Below, one piece after another: positions 20,756-32,589 of a DNA stretch of 64,000 bases. The notes beneath the pieces were generated by a model that was given only the letters and a program-made list of their open reading frames with translations, was not told where the DNA came from and ran no database searches. Location: contig OU696595.1 of the NCBI GenBank assembly GCA_916048095.2, positions 2,420,795 through 2,484,794 on the forward strand, read 5' to 3'. Position 1 is the first letter of the stretch. Every line of letters begins with the position of its first letter. A program made the position numbers and the translations under genes. The stretch is from Sacculina carcini (taxonomy: Eukaryota; Arthropoda; Thecostraca; Sacculinidae).

Positions 20756-22160
20756 GTGTGCGGGATCGACTCTAGTGGTATTGTAAAGGCACATCCCGTC
20801 GCTAGCGAACCTTCAAATGCAATGGTCTCACATCCAGCAAGCGATGTTGATGCCAAAGTGCTGAAAGAAATCACCGATGACATACTGCAGCGTTTTCCTC
20901 AAGTTTTTGACGGAATCATCAGACCACTTCCAGGTGAAAAATTAAAAATTGCTCTTCGTGAAGACGCCAAGCCTTTCTGCGTTACATCACCCAGAAGGAT
21001 ACCGTTCGCTCTAAGAGACAAACTCAAAGATGAACTCGACACTCTCGTACGGAGCGGCGTTATCACTCCAACGACTGAAACGTCGGACTGGTGTGCCCCA
21101 ATAGTCGTGGCACCAAAAAAACATTGCGACAAAATTCGTCTTTGCATCGATCTGACGCGCCTAAATCGGTATGTCGTCAGGGAGCCTTACATGAGCGACA
21201 GTCCGGCAGATGTTGTGTCATCTATTTCACGATCTGACGCACAGTATTTTGCAACCTTCGATGCGCTCAAGGGTTATCACCAGTGTGAGCTGGACGAAAC
21301 AAGCCAAAGTCTCACAACGTTCTTGACACCTTTTGGGCGGTACAAATTTTTAAGAGCCCCATATGGCATCAGCAGTATCTCTGATCATTACAACAGACGC
21401 ATGACCGAGTGTCTTTCTGGTATACCTCGCTTTGCACGTGTGGTCGACGATGTGATGCTCTATGACATGACACTCTATGAGCACATCAAGCACGTCACCG
21501 AGTTTGTAGAAATATGTCCTTATTCTGGCATATCGCTGAACCGCGAGAAGTTTTGTGTCGCGCAAAATGCGGTAAAGTTTGCTGGATATGTAGTAAAAAG
21601 AAATGGTTATTCTTTAGACACTGATCTCACCGACGCATTGGCTGAGTTCCCTACCCCGCGGAACATCACAGAACTGAGAGCATTTTTCGGCCTCGTCAAT
21701 CAAATAGCGTCATTCTCCAAGGTTGTCGCCAGTGCACTTCAACCGTTACGCAGCCTTCTGAAGAAGAACAACGAGTTCTTGTGGGACGTCAGTCATGATC
21801 GTGCGTTTCAAAATGCCAGACAAATATTGTCATCAAATGCAGTGTTGGCTTTCTATCACCCGAGTCGACCAACTTCGCTAACAACCGACGCTAGTCGCAC
21901 TCATGGCTTAGGCTTCATACTGTCACAAGAGCAAGAAGATGGCGAGTGGAGAGTCGTGCAAGCCGGTTCGCGATTCATCAGCGACACGGAGTCGCACTAC
22001 GCAACCATTGAGCTCGAAGCACTTGCCGTGAGTTGGGCATTGCACAAATGTCGCAAGTTCCTGGTGGGAAGACAACACTTTGACATGATCGTCGATCACA
22101 AACCGTTGGTCCCCATATTCAATTCAAAGCGGCTGGACGAGATCGACAACAGAAAGGCTT
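20756..22160 (+). pseudogene. Ty3/gypsy Pol: reverse transcriptase and RNase H
   Basis: An open frame encodes the gypsy RT block set: SPRRIPFALRDKLKDELDTL, SDWCAPIVVAPKK, IRLCIDLTRLN, FATFDALKGYHQ, TPFGRYKFLRAPYGI and the catalytic FARVVDDVMLYD (about residue 230). The connection domain (FFGLVNQIASFSKVV) and RNase H follow (LTTDASRTHGLGFILSQ with the first catalytic Asp, ATIELEALAVSWAL with the Glu, DMIVDHKPLVPIF). The frame diverges from the family after about 22160. The rest of RNase H and the zinc-binding head of integrase are missing. The 5' side (protease, Gag) is lost at the junction with the LINE at 20755. Confidence 0.88.
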
Positions 22161-22232
22161 CCGTCACAGCAGAAAGAGACCTACCGTCGTCACGCACTGC
22201 CCGAAAGACCTTTCCAAGTCGTATCAGCGGAC

Positions 22233-23153
22233 TTGGCGGAATATGGTGGGAAACACTTTTTGGTAGTGGTTGATCACTTCTCTGGTTGGCCAACTATCGG
22301 AGAGCTGGGCACCGATAGCAGTACTCGACGATTAATTTCTATACTGCAGGACATGTTTTGTTTCGCCGGAGTACCAGATGTGTGGTATTCAGACGGTGGG
22401 CCACAATTCACATCAAACGTCTTCCGTGATTTTCTGCGACGCTGGGATGTGGAGCCAAGATATTCGTCGCCCAACTATCCTCAATCGAATGGGAGGGCGG
22501 AAGCTGGTGTGAAAAGCATCAAGAAAATCATCGCAAAGTGTTGGTGCCGACGCGGCAAAACTTTGGATCGAGAGCAGTGGACGCGCGCTATATTGCAATA
22601 TCGCAATATACCATGTGCAAATGGACTTTCTCCTGCTCAAGTATTATTTGGACGACCAATACAAGACAGCCTCCCGGCTCATCGACGAGCCCTCAGCCAG
22701 AAGTGGCAAACCATCGCTGACGTGACCGATAGCACGCCATCTCCGACGATTCGGCGTTACAATCAGACATCGCGTGATCTACATGGACTGTCAATTGGCA
22801 ACCAAGTTGCTGTTCAAGACCCCGTTACAAAGCAATGGTCTCGGTACGGGGTTATTGTTGCGGTAAATCCTAATCGGAAATACCTCATTCGAATGACGAG
22901 CGGCAGAGTATTATGTCGCAACAGACGCTTCATCAGACGACGGTTCGCTCACGCAAAACGGCCTCAGCAAAACAGACACCTGGGCACTAAGCCAGCTTCG
23001 TCTGCCGATAGAAAGACTGCATCACCCGAGAGAGGTAGTTCTCCGAAACGAGACCAGTCGGACGTTACTGATCAGGTAATTCCTGATGAGCCGGCACTCA
23101 GAAGATCAGCGAGAACACGCCGCCGACCAGCCAGACTAATTAAGGAGATATGA
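22233..23153 (+). pseudogene. Ty3/gypsy integrase core and C-terminus
   Basis: A 306-residue frame encodes the integrase core: FLVVVDHFSGWP (first Asp), WYSDGGPQFTSNVF (second Asp) and NYPQSNGRAEAGVKS (Glu), with 35 residues between second Asp and Glu, the classical D,D35E. A basic C-terminal domain follows (VQDPVTKQWSRYGVIVAVNP) and an Arg-rich tail (RRSARTRRRPARLIKEI). It is offset by one frame from the RT/RNase H frame and fused to it by a deletion that removed the integrase HHCC head. A purine tract (GATGGGGGAGG, 23160-23170) just past the stop could be the polypurine tract, but no LTR pair was found. Confidence 0.88.
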
Positions 23154-23429
23154 GTTCTGATGGGGGAGGCGTTGGGAGTTAGCTCCCCTACGCGTTACGG
23201 AGTGCGCTCCTGCGAATATGACCCAGCTACACTAACTGTGTGTATGTGCTGACTGACTGTGTGTATGTGCTGACCGAATGTGTGTATGCGCGTGTGCTAG
23301 TGGTGTGACATTGACATGTGGTAGTTGTGTTCGAGTAGTATTGGTGTACGCTGCCTGTGACGTGTACTGTGCAATATCAGTGTGTACTTTTACTGGGTGT
23401 GTTTCTTGTGGGGCAAGGCAAATTAGAAC
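23154..23429. other. 3' flank of gypsy fragment, GT-rich
   Basis: After the integrase stop and purine tract come short palindromes (GGGAGTTAGCTCCC near 23173) and then imperfect TGTGTGTATGTGCTGAC repeats (23236-23300). I see no coding sequence and no second LTR. Confidence 0.5.
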
Positions 23430-24010
23430 ACACATCATTCACACATGCGCTGACACGACACATCATACACAACATTAAACAATCATCAGCCTGTGGTCCA
23501 GATAGAATAAGTAACATCCATCTGAAACATCTTGGACCCCAAGGCATACAGACACTCTCCAACATATCCAAATACAGCTAATCACACAACACAATACCTC
23601 ACATCTGGAAAACGGGCATCATCATCACACTACACAAACAAGGCACAGATCCGACGCTTCCTTCTTCACATCGTCCAATCACACTGCTCTGCACACCATC
23701 AAAAATCACAGAACGCCTCATACTCAAACTCATCACATCACAAATTCCACTCTCACAACCACAACACGGCTTCAGAGCACTGCACTCTACAACCACACTG
23801 CTCACAAAACTCACACAGACCATGATGGGTAACATAAACACAACAAAACCACCACACCGAACACTACTCATAACACTCGACATCAGCAAAGCCTTCGACA
23901 GAGTTTCACGACACAATCTCACAAACAAAATACTAGACACCACACTTCACAATAACACAAAAAGATGGTTGGCCAACTACCTCGCTGACAGATGCGCCCA
24001 TGACACTGAT
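23430..24010 (+). pseudogene. A/C-rich LINE RT fragment (Jockey/CR1-like)
   Basis: Spread over several frames are the finger and palm motifs of a non-LTR RT: SSACGPDRISNIHLKHLGP, IPHIWKTGIIITLHKQG, SSHRPITLLCTPSKITERL, PQHGFRALHSTTTLLTKL and LLITLDISKAFDRVSRHNL. Frame changes occur near 23580 and 23820. The coding strand is strikingly poor in G and rich in A and C (ACACAACAC-type codons), unlike the LINE that follows. The YADD block is missing because another LINE begins near 24050. Confidence 0.75.
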
Positions 24011-24049
24011 GTCATACCAACGGGGCAAATGGAAGACTGCACATGGAAA

Positions 24050-26150
24050 CTAAACTATCACATGACAAACATCGGCAAAATGAGAACATTATACACTGAA
24101 ATAGAGTGGGCGGAACAGATGAAGGACACAACGGCTAGTCAGAAGTGGGACATATTTAGAGAAAAATATGGCAATATTGTGGAGCTTTGTGTGCCGACTC
24201 GTCAAACAAGACAACAGAGGTCCCGACCGAAATGGATGACTACTGCATTGGAAAGGTTTTTAAGGCGGAAACAGGACAGGTAGATTTTGTACAGGGCAAA
24301 CAAAACAGCTAGTGACCGAAAAAACTATACTACAGCAAGGAACGCTGCAACACTGGCAACAAGGGCGGCAAAATATAACTATGAAAAGAAAGTGGCGACT
24401 GATGCAGCGAGCAACACTAAGCACTTTTGGGCGTATGTTCGATCAAAAACCTCCACGAAGGAGCGCATTGTGAAAACATTGACAACGGATGGATACCTCA
24501 TTGACGACGATACTGGGATTGCAGAAGTAATGAACAAGGCCTTCAACTCCGTGTATGTGAGGGAAGACTTAAGCCAAGGCATACCAGCTCCAAGCCAAGT
24601 TTTTCAGGGAAGAAGCTTAAAGGAAGTCAAAGTCAGCAAGGAGGAGGTGAAGAAAAAGCTCTCGGAACTGGAAGATAGTAAAGCCCCTGGACCAGACGGA
24701 ATAGCTCCCTTCATGTTGAAAGTGTGTGCCGAGGAACTTTGTGATCCATTCACTGACATATATACAACATCACTGAGGTCTGGAGACGTATCATTCAACT
24801 GGAGGAAAGCCAACATTTCACCCATCCACAAGAAAGGGAGCAGGACAGACCCACTTAACTATAGGCCAGTATCGTTGACCAGTATGCCATGCAAGGCACT
24901 GGAGAGGATCGTCAGGGAACACGTTGAACGGCACCTCAGCAACAACGCACTCATCACGGATGCACAACATGGGTTTAGAAAAAACAGGAGCTGTCTGACC
25001 AACATGCTGTGCTACATGGACGACCTGGTTGACGCTGTGGACGGTGGGCCCTGTGTGGACGCCAACTATCTTGACTGTGAGAAAGCTTTTGACAGAGTCC
25101 CACACGAAAGATTAATGACCAAGCTGATGGACTTAGGTATCAAAGGCAACATCCTGGCCTGGATAAGAAACTTCCTCACAGACAGGGTCCACCGGGTGCG
25201 CGTCAGGAAAGTGTTCGGGTTGGCTTCAGGTAACGAGTGGCGTTCCACAAGGCTCAGCCCTTGGACCATTACTTTTTCTGGCTTACATCAATGATGTGGT
25301 CGACGGCCTCGAGTCAACAGCCAGTTTGTTTGCTGACGACGCAAAGATATATAGAGTCCTGAGGACCGAGGATGACACGGAAGCCCTCCACCGAGATATG
25401 CAACGTTTGGGAAACTGGAGCGAAAAATGACTGCTTACATTCAACGCAACCAAATGTAAAACAATGCATTTCGGCCGGAATAACCAACAAGAGGTGCACT
25501 TTCTCAACAACAGGAGGCTTGGAGAGACAGCACAGGAGAAGGATCTTGGGATAATTGAGGCTCACAACCTCCAATCCTCGGCCCACGTCTCATCGGTGGC
25601 AGCCAAGGCAAACAGCAGGCTGGGCATCATCAAGAGAAACTTCAGTGTGCTCACCAAGGACATTCTGCTGCCCATGTACCTCTGCCTGGTCCGCCCCATC
25701 TTGGACTACGGAGCCCAGGCTTGGTCCCTCACCTGGTGCGTGATATTCAGGCCCTGGAGAGAGTACAGAGGGCCACTAAGCTGGTCCCGGGACTGGCCCA
25801 GCTGCCCTATGAGGGGCGGTGCCTGGGACTACAGACACTGGAGGCAAGGAGAGTGAGAGGCGACATGATAGAAACTTTCAAGCTGTTGCACCACTACGAG
25901 GACGTCCCCTACTCTAGGTTTTTCCAACTGAACACCAACCAGCTGCGTGGCCACTCTCTCAAGCTCAACAAACCGGACCACTGGCGGACCACCATGAAGG
26001 GGAAAAGGTTTGCCCTCAGGGTCATTGACCCATGGAACGCCCTCCCAGAAACTGTAGTTACGGCACCATGAATAGCCAAATTCAAGGCTCGCTACGACAG
26101 GCACTTAGGTCTCGGACAGGTGGCTGACTTGTCCTAGAGGTGGGGATCAC
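24050..26150 (+). pseudogene. CR1/Jockey-superfamily LINE, RT and C-terminal domain
   Basis: The long frame 24287-25234 encodes a linker (HFWAYVRSKTSTKERIVKTL) and the RT: DSKAPGPDGIAPFMLKVCA, ISPIHKKGSRTDPLNYRPVS, LITDAQHGFRKNRSCLTNML and DCEKAFDRVPHERLMTKL. After a frameshift near 25235 it continues with SLFADDAKIYRVL (ADD catalytic pair, near 25330), a stop near 25428, LTFNATKCKTMHFGR, KDLGIIEAHNLQSSAHV, and then PMYLCLVRPILDYGAQAWS. The C-terminal region runs to about 26130. Several frame breaks make it inactive. The 3' end has a short inverted motif (GGTGGGGATCACCACAAGAAG, 26139). The endonuclease is absent (5'-truncated). Confidence 0.85.
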
Positions 26151-26229
26151 CACAAGAAGATCACTTCTCATTTCACCACTATCTTTTCATAGGTAAGCAT
26201 TTCAAGGGAAGAGTACAAAGTGCCCTGTA

Positions 26230-26720
26230 TGTGATTGTGAAAAAGAAACTCTGGAGCATCAGAGTAAAATTTACATTAAATAACAGAATAAATGGAGAAA
26301 GTACCCGAGAAAAACTGAAAAGTACACTAGGATTTTAGGAGCTAACGCCACAAGAAACAAAAATTAGAAAAGACTTCATGAAAGCACTGTAGAGTGAAAG
26401 GAAAAAAACATCAGCAACAATCAGGCTAAAAAAGCAAATTAGTGGACTGAAAACAAGCAGAGCAGTGAACAGAAAGAAGAGAAAACGAAAAATCACGACA
26501 GCGTATACAAGATAGGCAGAAAAGCAAAACAGTGAACAGAAAGCAGAGAAAATAAGAAATCAAGACAGGCAGTGATAAGCACAAAGCAGTGACAGCGTAT
26601 ACAAGACAAGCAGAAAACAAGAAAACAAGCAAAGCAGTGAACAGAAAGAAGAGAAAACGGGAAATCAATACAACGAAACAACAGTGGGAGCCGAAGACAA
26701 GGCGCATCCCACGACTACTA
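26230..26720. repeat. Purine-rich degenerate tandem repeat
   Basis: Imperfect copies of AGCAGTGAACAGAAAGAAGA and GACAGCGTATACAAGA alternate from about 26390 to 26680. The plus strand is almost devoid of T. No coding potential is visible on either strand beyond repeat-driven frames. Confidence 0.7.
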
Positions 26721-26759
26721 CTCGACTGGACTGGTTGTTGCTGTTGTTACTGAAACGTG

Positions 26760-27630
26760 GTCTAATAAACGGTCAATCGGTTTTGCGTGATTGACTTGTT
26801 CCTGTTCGTTTTTTTCTATTTTCAAATATACTTCTACACTATCATACGACGAGAGACTAAGCAATCCACATAAGTTCAGAAATGCACATACGAAAAATAA
26901 ATGAGACCACTGCTAGCACTACAAGTGGGAACAGGAAAACCAATGAGAATGTAAATAATACTCACAATCAAACAACAAAATTAAGCGTTGACTTTAGCAA
27001 AATCAAGTGTTGAGCACTCCATATGTACCAGAGAAAAAACGAATCGACGATGGTTGCGCACACACGACCAAAATTGAAAAAGCATGGCATTTCGTTTGTT
27101 TATAAGTTCGTTTTCATTCGTCAGTTGTGCCTGTGCTGGTTATTTGGGTTTATGATGGTTTTTCTTCCTGATTTATCCCACATTTGAGGTAATTGCTTAC
27201 AGTTTCTGCTTTAAACAAGTCGGTTAGTGTTTCGTGTGTTTTCCCTGCATCAAGCCTGGTGAGACGTCAATTTTATTTTGACCGCAATTTATATTCTAGT
27301 GCTATAACTGTGTCTGCAGGTAGTGTTTTGGCATTGAAACTTTGAACTCAAATTGTGAGAGACGAAATGTATTAGTGTGTGCGTTGGTGGATTTTTTATA
27401 TACAACTACCAACCTATCTATTAATGTGTCTGTAAAAGATGTGAAAATGCAAATGTATTTGTGAAAGATGCGAAAGTGTCATCGTACACTGATATTTATC
27501 CTACACTTAATTGTATTCACACTAATCTTACACGTAGACGCCTACATATCTCACACGGCTACGGTGGCGTAAATATTAGCAACAATGTGTATGCATCTAC
27601 TCAATCTATATATTACCTATCTTTGTCCGA
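26760..27630. other. No supported feature
   Basis: A/T-rich sequence without coherent reading frames, terminal repeats or recognisable elements, apart from a short near-duplicate pair of about 15 bp around 27437-27475 (AAAGATG.GAAA). It separates the purine-rich repeat from a LINE fragment. Confidence 0.5.
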
Positions 27631-27639
27631 TCCCTAGAC

Positions 27640-28060
27640 GCCGCTCTATTTGTTATATATCCCTTGTTCTATACATTTATATATCCCTTGTGCATTTTCC
27701 CATCCTGATCTGGCTGACATTCTGTCTGTTATCTCCTTCTGGTCCTCTTCTCGTCGTCTCTTCTTGAATCCTTCTAAATCCGAATTCGTTGCTCTCCATC
27801 CTCCACGTGTTTCCCCTCCCCTCCTACCTTTTTGCTCTCTCTCTTTCTCTGTGTCCGCCAAGAATCTTGGTGTAATTTTCGATTCCTCCCTTTCTTTCTT
27901 AACTAACATCCTATCACGTACATGTCGCCTTATACTTCGCTCTCTATATCATATCCGTCCTTGTCTCGATCAGTCTTCAGCTATCAAACTTGTTCACTCT
28001 CATATTTTTCCTGCTCGATTACTGCGGCTCACTTCACCTCAATTGTCCTAAATCCTCCCT
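27640..28060 (+). pseudogene. LINE RT C-terminal fragment
   Basis: The frame reads HPDLADILSVISFWSSSRRL, FLNPSKSEFVALHPPRV, AKNLGVIFDSSLSFLTNI and CLDQSSAIKLVHSHIF. This matches the region after the YADD box in L2/CR1-type LINEs (NPSKSE, LGV.FDSSLSF, LVHS). Only about 130 codons remain. The palm and endonuclease are missing. The fragment may be related to the minus-strand LINE at 19795, which has the equivalent block LGVLLDDSLSF. Confidence 0.7.
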
Positions 28061-28084
28061 CATACTTCTTGTAGAAGGAAAACA

Positions 28085-28365
28085 AAAGCAATATGTATTC
28101 AAAGACAAGCACGCGTGGGACAGCGATGTTCCACGCGTGCCTACAAGACCACACCACCCAACAACCACAGCCGAACACGACTCCTCACACACACATCTCA
28201 ACACGACACCATATGACCGCCGCGCGATACCCAGAACCCACCCTGCAGACGCAGCATTGTGCAAACGCTGCACTTTGCACTCACACGCACTCCCACACAA
28301 ACTTACATACACAATGCGCAAAGCACCACGCCAGCAAATACAAGAAGCATAAGCCCACATACACA
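28085..28365. other. A/C-rich segment with a 10-bp hairpin
   Basis: GCACGCGTGG (28109) and CCACGCGTGC (28131) form a perfect inverted repeat. The following A/C-rich sequence has open frames on both strands with no recognisable domain. It may be the tail of the A/C-rich LINE type seen at 23430. Confidence 0.35.
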
Positions 28366-28379
28366 GACACCCACACACA

Positions 28380-28510
<131 letters not shown>

Positions 28511-28734
28511 GCATACACACGGACGCACATGTACTTACACTTGTTTGCACGCAAGTATAGTCCAATAAAAAACTGGTCACACATTTCAAAATGAATGGTT
28601 AAGATCAAGTACGAACATTAAAACCGACGATTAATATATATGTGATTACAGCCATATAAACAGGCGCTGCGAAACACAGTCAGACTCTTGAATAATGTCA
28701 ACGTTGTTAAAAGTTTGAAGGCAGAAGTTCTCAA

Positions 28735-29050
28735 GTGACAGCTGCTACACGAGAAGAAGTCGAAGCTTATGAACACACACAGGTGTGTCCCGTGCAGCTC
28801 GCTGCCACCACAGACCCCACCCTCTCCACGCTATGGCTCCACAAGGACGGAAGACGTATTAAAGAGGGCCACCTCCCCAGAATGCCTGGCAAAACACATG
28901 ACTGATATCTGGTACCATTTACTGCTGGATGGACGCGGGATGATGGATTATATAATTCGCCTAAAGAAATTCTCCTCCGCAGGGTTTCGAACCACGTTCC
29001 TCCCGCTTATGAGGCGGGTGTGCTACCACTACACGCAGTCCAACAGGCTC
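28735..29050 (-). mobile_element. tRNA-derived SINE, copy a (tRNA-Met-like head)
   Basis: The minus strand from 29045 reads a tRNA-like head: a D-arm A-box-like GTGTAGTGGTAGC, an anticodon arm CCCGC-CTCATAA-GCGGG (perfect 5-bp stem, 7-nt loop, anticodon CAT), and a B-box GTGGTTCGAAACCC. A body of about 240 bp extends down to 28735. A second copy lies at 40764-41080 in the same orientation, with most of the body recognisably identical (for example GCTTATGAACACACA, CCACCTCCCCAGAATGC). Presence of two copies with a shared non-tRNA body identifies a SINE rather than a tRNA gene. Confidence 0.82.
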
Positions 29051-29397
29051 TTGTGTTGGCTTTACTATTGTACGGCAGCGGTAGTCTGACTTGCCATAAA
29101 CTGTCGGTGGTTTTAATCTTCGTTGCCGGAACGTAGAGGGGATCGCGGATTTATGCGCCTTCTCTCGTCACGAGCGACTCGTGACATCAAATATGATGAG
29201 TCAGTTTTGATGTGCATTATCGAGTAGAGGAATGCCTTATCCAGCCAGTGTTTTCTCATTTCAAAAGACGGAACTCTTCAGTCTCTTGATTTTTCAAGAG
29301 ATTGAAATCAGGAGACGTCTCAAATTGCAAGGATGTCAAAGAGGTCTAACCGTAGCATAAGGAGTAAGGGAGTAGATTCAAAGGATATCCATTATTA

Positions 29398-29505
29398 TTA
29401 TTATTATTAATTGCAGGCAAATCCAGTAACATGGGATGAGTACAAGGACTATTACCACCCTGCGGTGGTCCCATGTAACGGAAGCGCCCAAAAGATATAG
29501 ATAGT
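29398..29505 (+). mobile_element. Orphan LINE/SINE 3' tail with stem-loop
   Basis: Consists of (ATT)n, then TGCAGGCAAATCCAGTAACA, a stem-loop CCACCCTGCGGTGG and GGAAGCGCCCAAAA. It is homologous to the 3' tail of the minus-strand LINE at 19800-19905 and to 61805-61910. No coding part is attached, so it is an extremely truncated LINE or a SINE using the same tail. Confidence 0.65.
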
Positions 29506-29605
29506 TTGAGGAAAAGGAGCTTAGTCAGTATTTGAACCCAAGCACAATCAACAACGCGCTATATAAAATACACAAACCGCATACACGCTACATAACACGC
29601 TACAT

Positions 29606-29779
<174 letters not shown>

Positions 29780-30855
29780 TGTGCACCACACAAAATACAT
29801 AAAACACTACATAAAAGACGTGCGCGCAATATAAAATACATCAAGTATCTAAAGAGAGCCGAACGAAATGAGAAATAGGACATTAGATATCAACGAGGAA
29901 CATATACACGTATAGAGTTAGGTTGGGTTATTTCGCTATCTGGGTTATCTGCGATGCGATCTCAATAATTTTTCAGCAAATATGTAAACGATTGAAGACA
30001 TTTGCACACAAACTGAAACGCTCGCACTACCGAATTGCTCCACAGATCGCCACAACATTTCATACTTGGTCTTAGTATTATCAATATATATATATATATA
30101 TATTCGCTGCTGTCTTTTACAGCTCGTACACTTCAAGTTGACTGTATTACATCAATTTTAACCACGTGCCAACATTTGTAGATCGTCGTTTTCCGTTATT
30201 CTTTCTACAGATGCGCAAGGTCGAACACGCTAGGATACATCAACGATAAACAAAATTATAACGAAATCACTTTATAACGAAAACAGAACAACAACTAATT
30301 TGAAATATTCAAATCAGTGTTTAATTAAAACAAAGAGTGAGTCGGATCGAGTAAATATTTGGTACATCATCTATCTGTCTAGACACCTAGGTAGGATTCC
30401 TATTTATCGATGTATTTGTCTACCTATCTGTAGCCGCACTGATGAATATATTGCATTCAGTGATTCCGCCTGCTTAAATACAGTTAAGTGACTGGAAACA
30501 AGCTAAATTCAATCACACATTTGTCCTTCTGTCCTACGTTTAATAATTCCCCACTTGACATCCTTTCCATTCCCCACCAGTTGGGAATTCCCCACACAAG
30601 TTACCGACCAATGGTCTAGAACATCAGGACTCAACACACGCGCACACGCATCATCACATCACATCTTATAATGAAAAACGCTACGATAAGTCCAATGGAA
30701 GTCAACTCAGATTACCAATGAATTAAAATATTATTGAACCGGGTAAATGTATTGTATAATCCCTAGTTGAGTGATATTCCTTTCTAATTTTCAAATCTTG
30801 CCCCGTGGTGAGGTTCAATTAGAGGGCTCCGCTCTATTTTTCCACTAGCTGGTCG
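29780..30855. other. No gene; remnants of MITE sequence
   Basis: Mostly unannotatable A/T-rich DNA. At 30510-30600 the string TTGTCCTTCTGTC..CCCCACTTG..CCATTCCCCACCAG resembles the right half of the hAT MITE at 54289-54538, so a decayed partial copy is likely. A short (TA)n lies at 30083-30102. Confidence 0.45.
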
Positions 30856-31015
30856 GAATTTTGCGAAGATACGGCATAGTTTATGGATGGAAAGAGTACC
30901 AGGTGACATATGCATATTTATTTAATAAAATGCACAGATACAGGGTGATTACCGGGTAATTAATCACAAGTTCACTGGTAGAAATCAAGTGACACGTTGC
31001 TATTGAAGCTGACTT
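30855..31015. repeat. Dispersed repeat, copy 1
   Basis: Contains AAGATACGGCATAGTTTATGG, described in full by comparison: the same order of motifs (ACGG-ATA, ATGGATG, AACCAGGT, CAGGGTGATTACCGG, CAAGTTCACT) occurs at 63500-63640, and a shorter piece at 8167-8222. No coding sequence. It probably represents an old interspersed element. Confidence 0.55.
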
Positions 31016-31268
31016 AGCGGTGTTCAATTACACTGACATACAACGAAATTGAGACAAGCACAAAAATATCCGTTTTTACCTAATTTCGCGGTGCTGAATT
31101 CAAATTTGAAATTCGTTCTTAGTCATCACCTCTAGTTTTTTTGGTATGTATATTGTGCATTTTGAGCATATACGATACATAAAGGCGTATATGTATTTAG
31201 GTTTAATTATAATATTGTGATAATTATTTCTTATTTTGTGTTAATATGCACTAAATGTAAGTGATAGC

Positions 31269-32357
31269 TAGAGTTGAGAATTTTATGTGATCATTTTTGG
31301 TGTTTTATGTTTTTATTATGTGACTATAAGTCCCAAAATATGTTATTCAATTTTCATATAGTATGTGAACTTTGCACTCTTTCATAGATTATTTGTATTT
31401 CATGCATGTATCCAGCAATATAACATTGGGGAGCCACCCTCAGGGGAGCAAAATTTTCGTAGTACGTGGCAAAGGTTTCACCTTGATTGGGCCCTTCGAT
31501 AAGGTGCAGTGACGTCGCCAGGTTTATTCCGGTGTGGAGAGGAGGGGATAAGGGAAAAATGAGCGGTTTGACGAAACATGATAAACCACACTCGAAATGT
31601 TCATGGAAGAGGTGCCACTGTGGGGGTGCCATTTTGGACTTTTGCTTCGAGGCGAAATTATTCCAAGATTCGATTCTGCATGTTTAGTTGATATGACATT
31701 TTTCGAGTGAGCAGCCGATTTGTTGTGTCGATCGAGCTGCGACTTGTCACCAGCGGACACGTTTTTCTCACATGCAACGCAAAACATTCTCTTCATATCA
31801 GACATGTTTTTTTCTGGGAAAATTCTCCTACACGTTGAATTCCTTAAACCCTTTGAGCGTGACGATACAGTACATACAGACGCCATTTGAGGAATTTGTG
31901 TTGAATAATTTCCGAAAATGTAAATATGAAGTGCATGTATTACCCTGCCTTCCCAAAAAGCTAATGACACGTGTACCTACCTTGGAGCGATTGGATCACA
32001 CAAATTAAACCACAACCACAACACAAACGGTAGTTAACCAGGAGTATAACACCGTGCTACGCTCTTCGTGTCCAGACGTGAAAAGCTAATATGAACGTTG
32101 CTATATTTACATTGTTAATGTTGCTGGCGTTAATATTAAACCTATATACAATGTTCGAGTGTATCATAACATCTTAAATCCGTCATCTGTGTAATTATGA
32201 TTATTAACAGGATATAGTAATTCAAAGCACAACCAATACAATTATATATTTGGACATTTTAAAGTGAACATGACATTCTGTGTTTTCTCACTTAAAAGCG
32301 TCATTTTATGTGAAAAAATATGTTTTATGTTATGATCACACAAAATTCCCAACTCTA
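31269..32357. mobile_element. hAT-like transposon, family B, copy A
   Basis: The element is flanked by a perfect 8-bp duplication GTGATAGC (31261-31268 and 32358-32365), the target-site length of hAT transposons. Ends are TAGAGTTGAGAATTTTATGT and, inverted, TAGAGTTGGGAATTTTGTGT. It is homologous along its length to the larger copy at 56023-61494, but without the two insertions that copy contains. It encodes only the N-terminal zinc finger of a transposase (31800-31700 minus) and a family F-like segment near 31506-31640. Confidence 0.88.
31680..31885 (-). pseudogene. BED/C2H2-type zinc finger of hAT transposase (truncated)
   Basis: Within hAT copy A the minus strand encodes MASVCTVSSRSKGLRNSTC, then FCVACEKNVSAGDKSQLDRH and NKSAAHSKN. 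The pattern C-x2-C ... H-x5-H is that of the DNA-binding BED-like finger at the N-terminus of hAT transposases and related proteins such as CGGBP1. No catalytic RNase H-like domain follows in this copy. The equivalent in copy B (57083-56990, minus) begins MTSVLSRSKELREF and keeps FCVVC before diverging. Confidence 0.6.
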
Positions 32358-32589
32358 GTGATAGCATTACAATAAATATACTATATGTCAAGACGGATTT
32401 TAGCAGTCTCAGCAATCGGAACAACGATATTGCTTCCTTTTTCGACATGGAAAACAATGCCTGGCTTGTTCACGTCCCTTGGTTTGCCATATAATCCTTC
32501 AGATTGACGTATTTTCATAGATTCTTCCAGGCGAAGTATCAATGCTGTGCTTCTACACAACGGTAATACACATTTCAGCATTTCCATTG

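Noticed and set aside
23154-23430. 3' LTR of the gypsy element
   Set aside because: A purine tract is present, but no TG..CA-bounded repeat with a second copy upstream could be found.
28978-29045. Functional tRNA-Met(CAT) gene on the minus strand
   Set aside because: The anticodon arm is perfect, but the flanking body is shared with another copy at 40764-41080, and the acceptor stem does not close convincingly; a SINE explains it.
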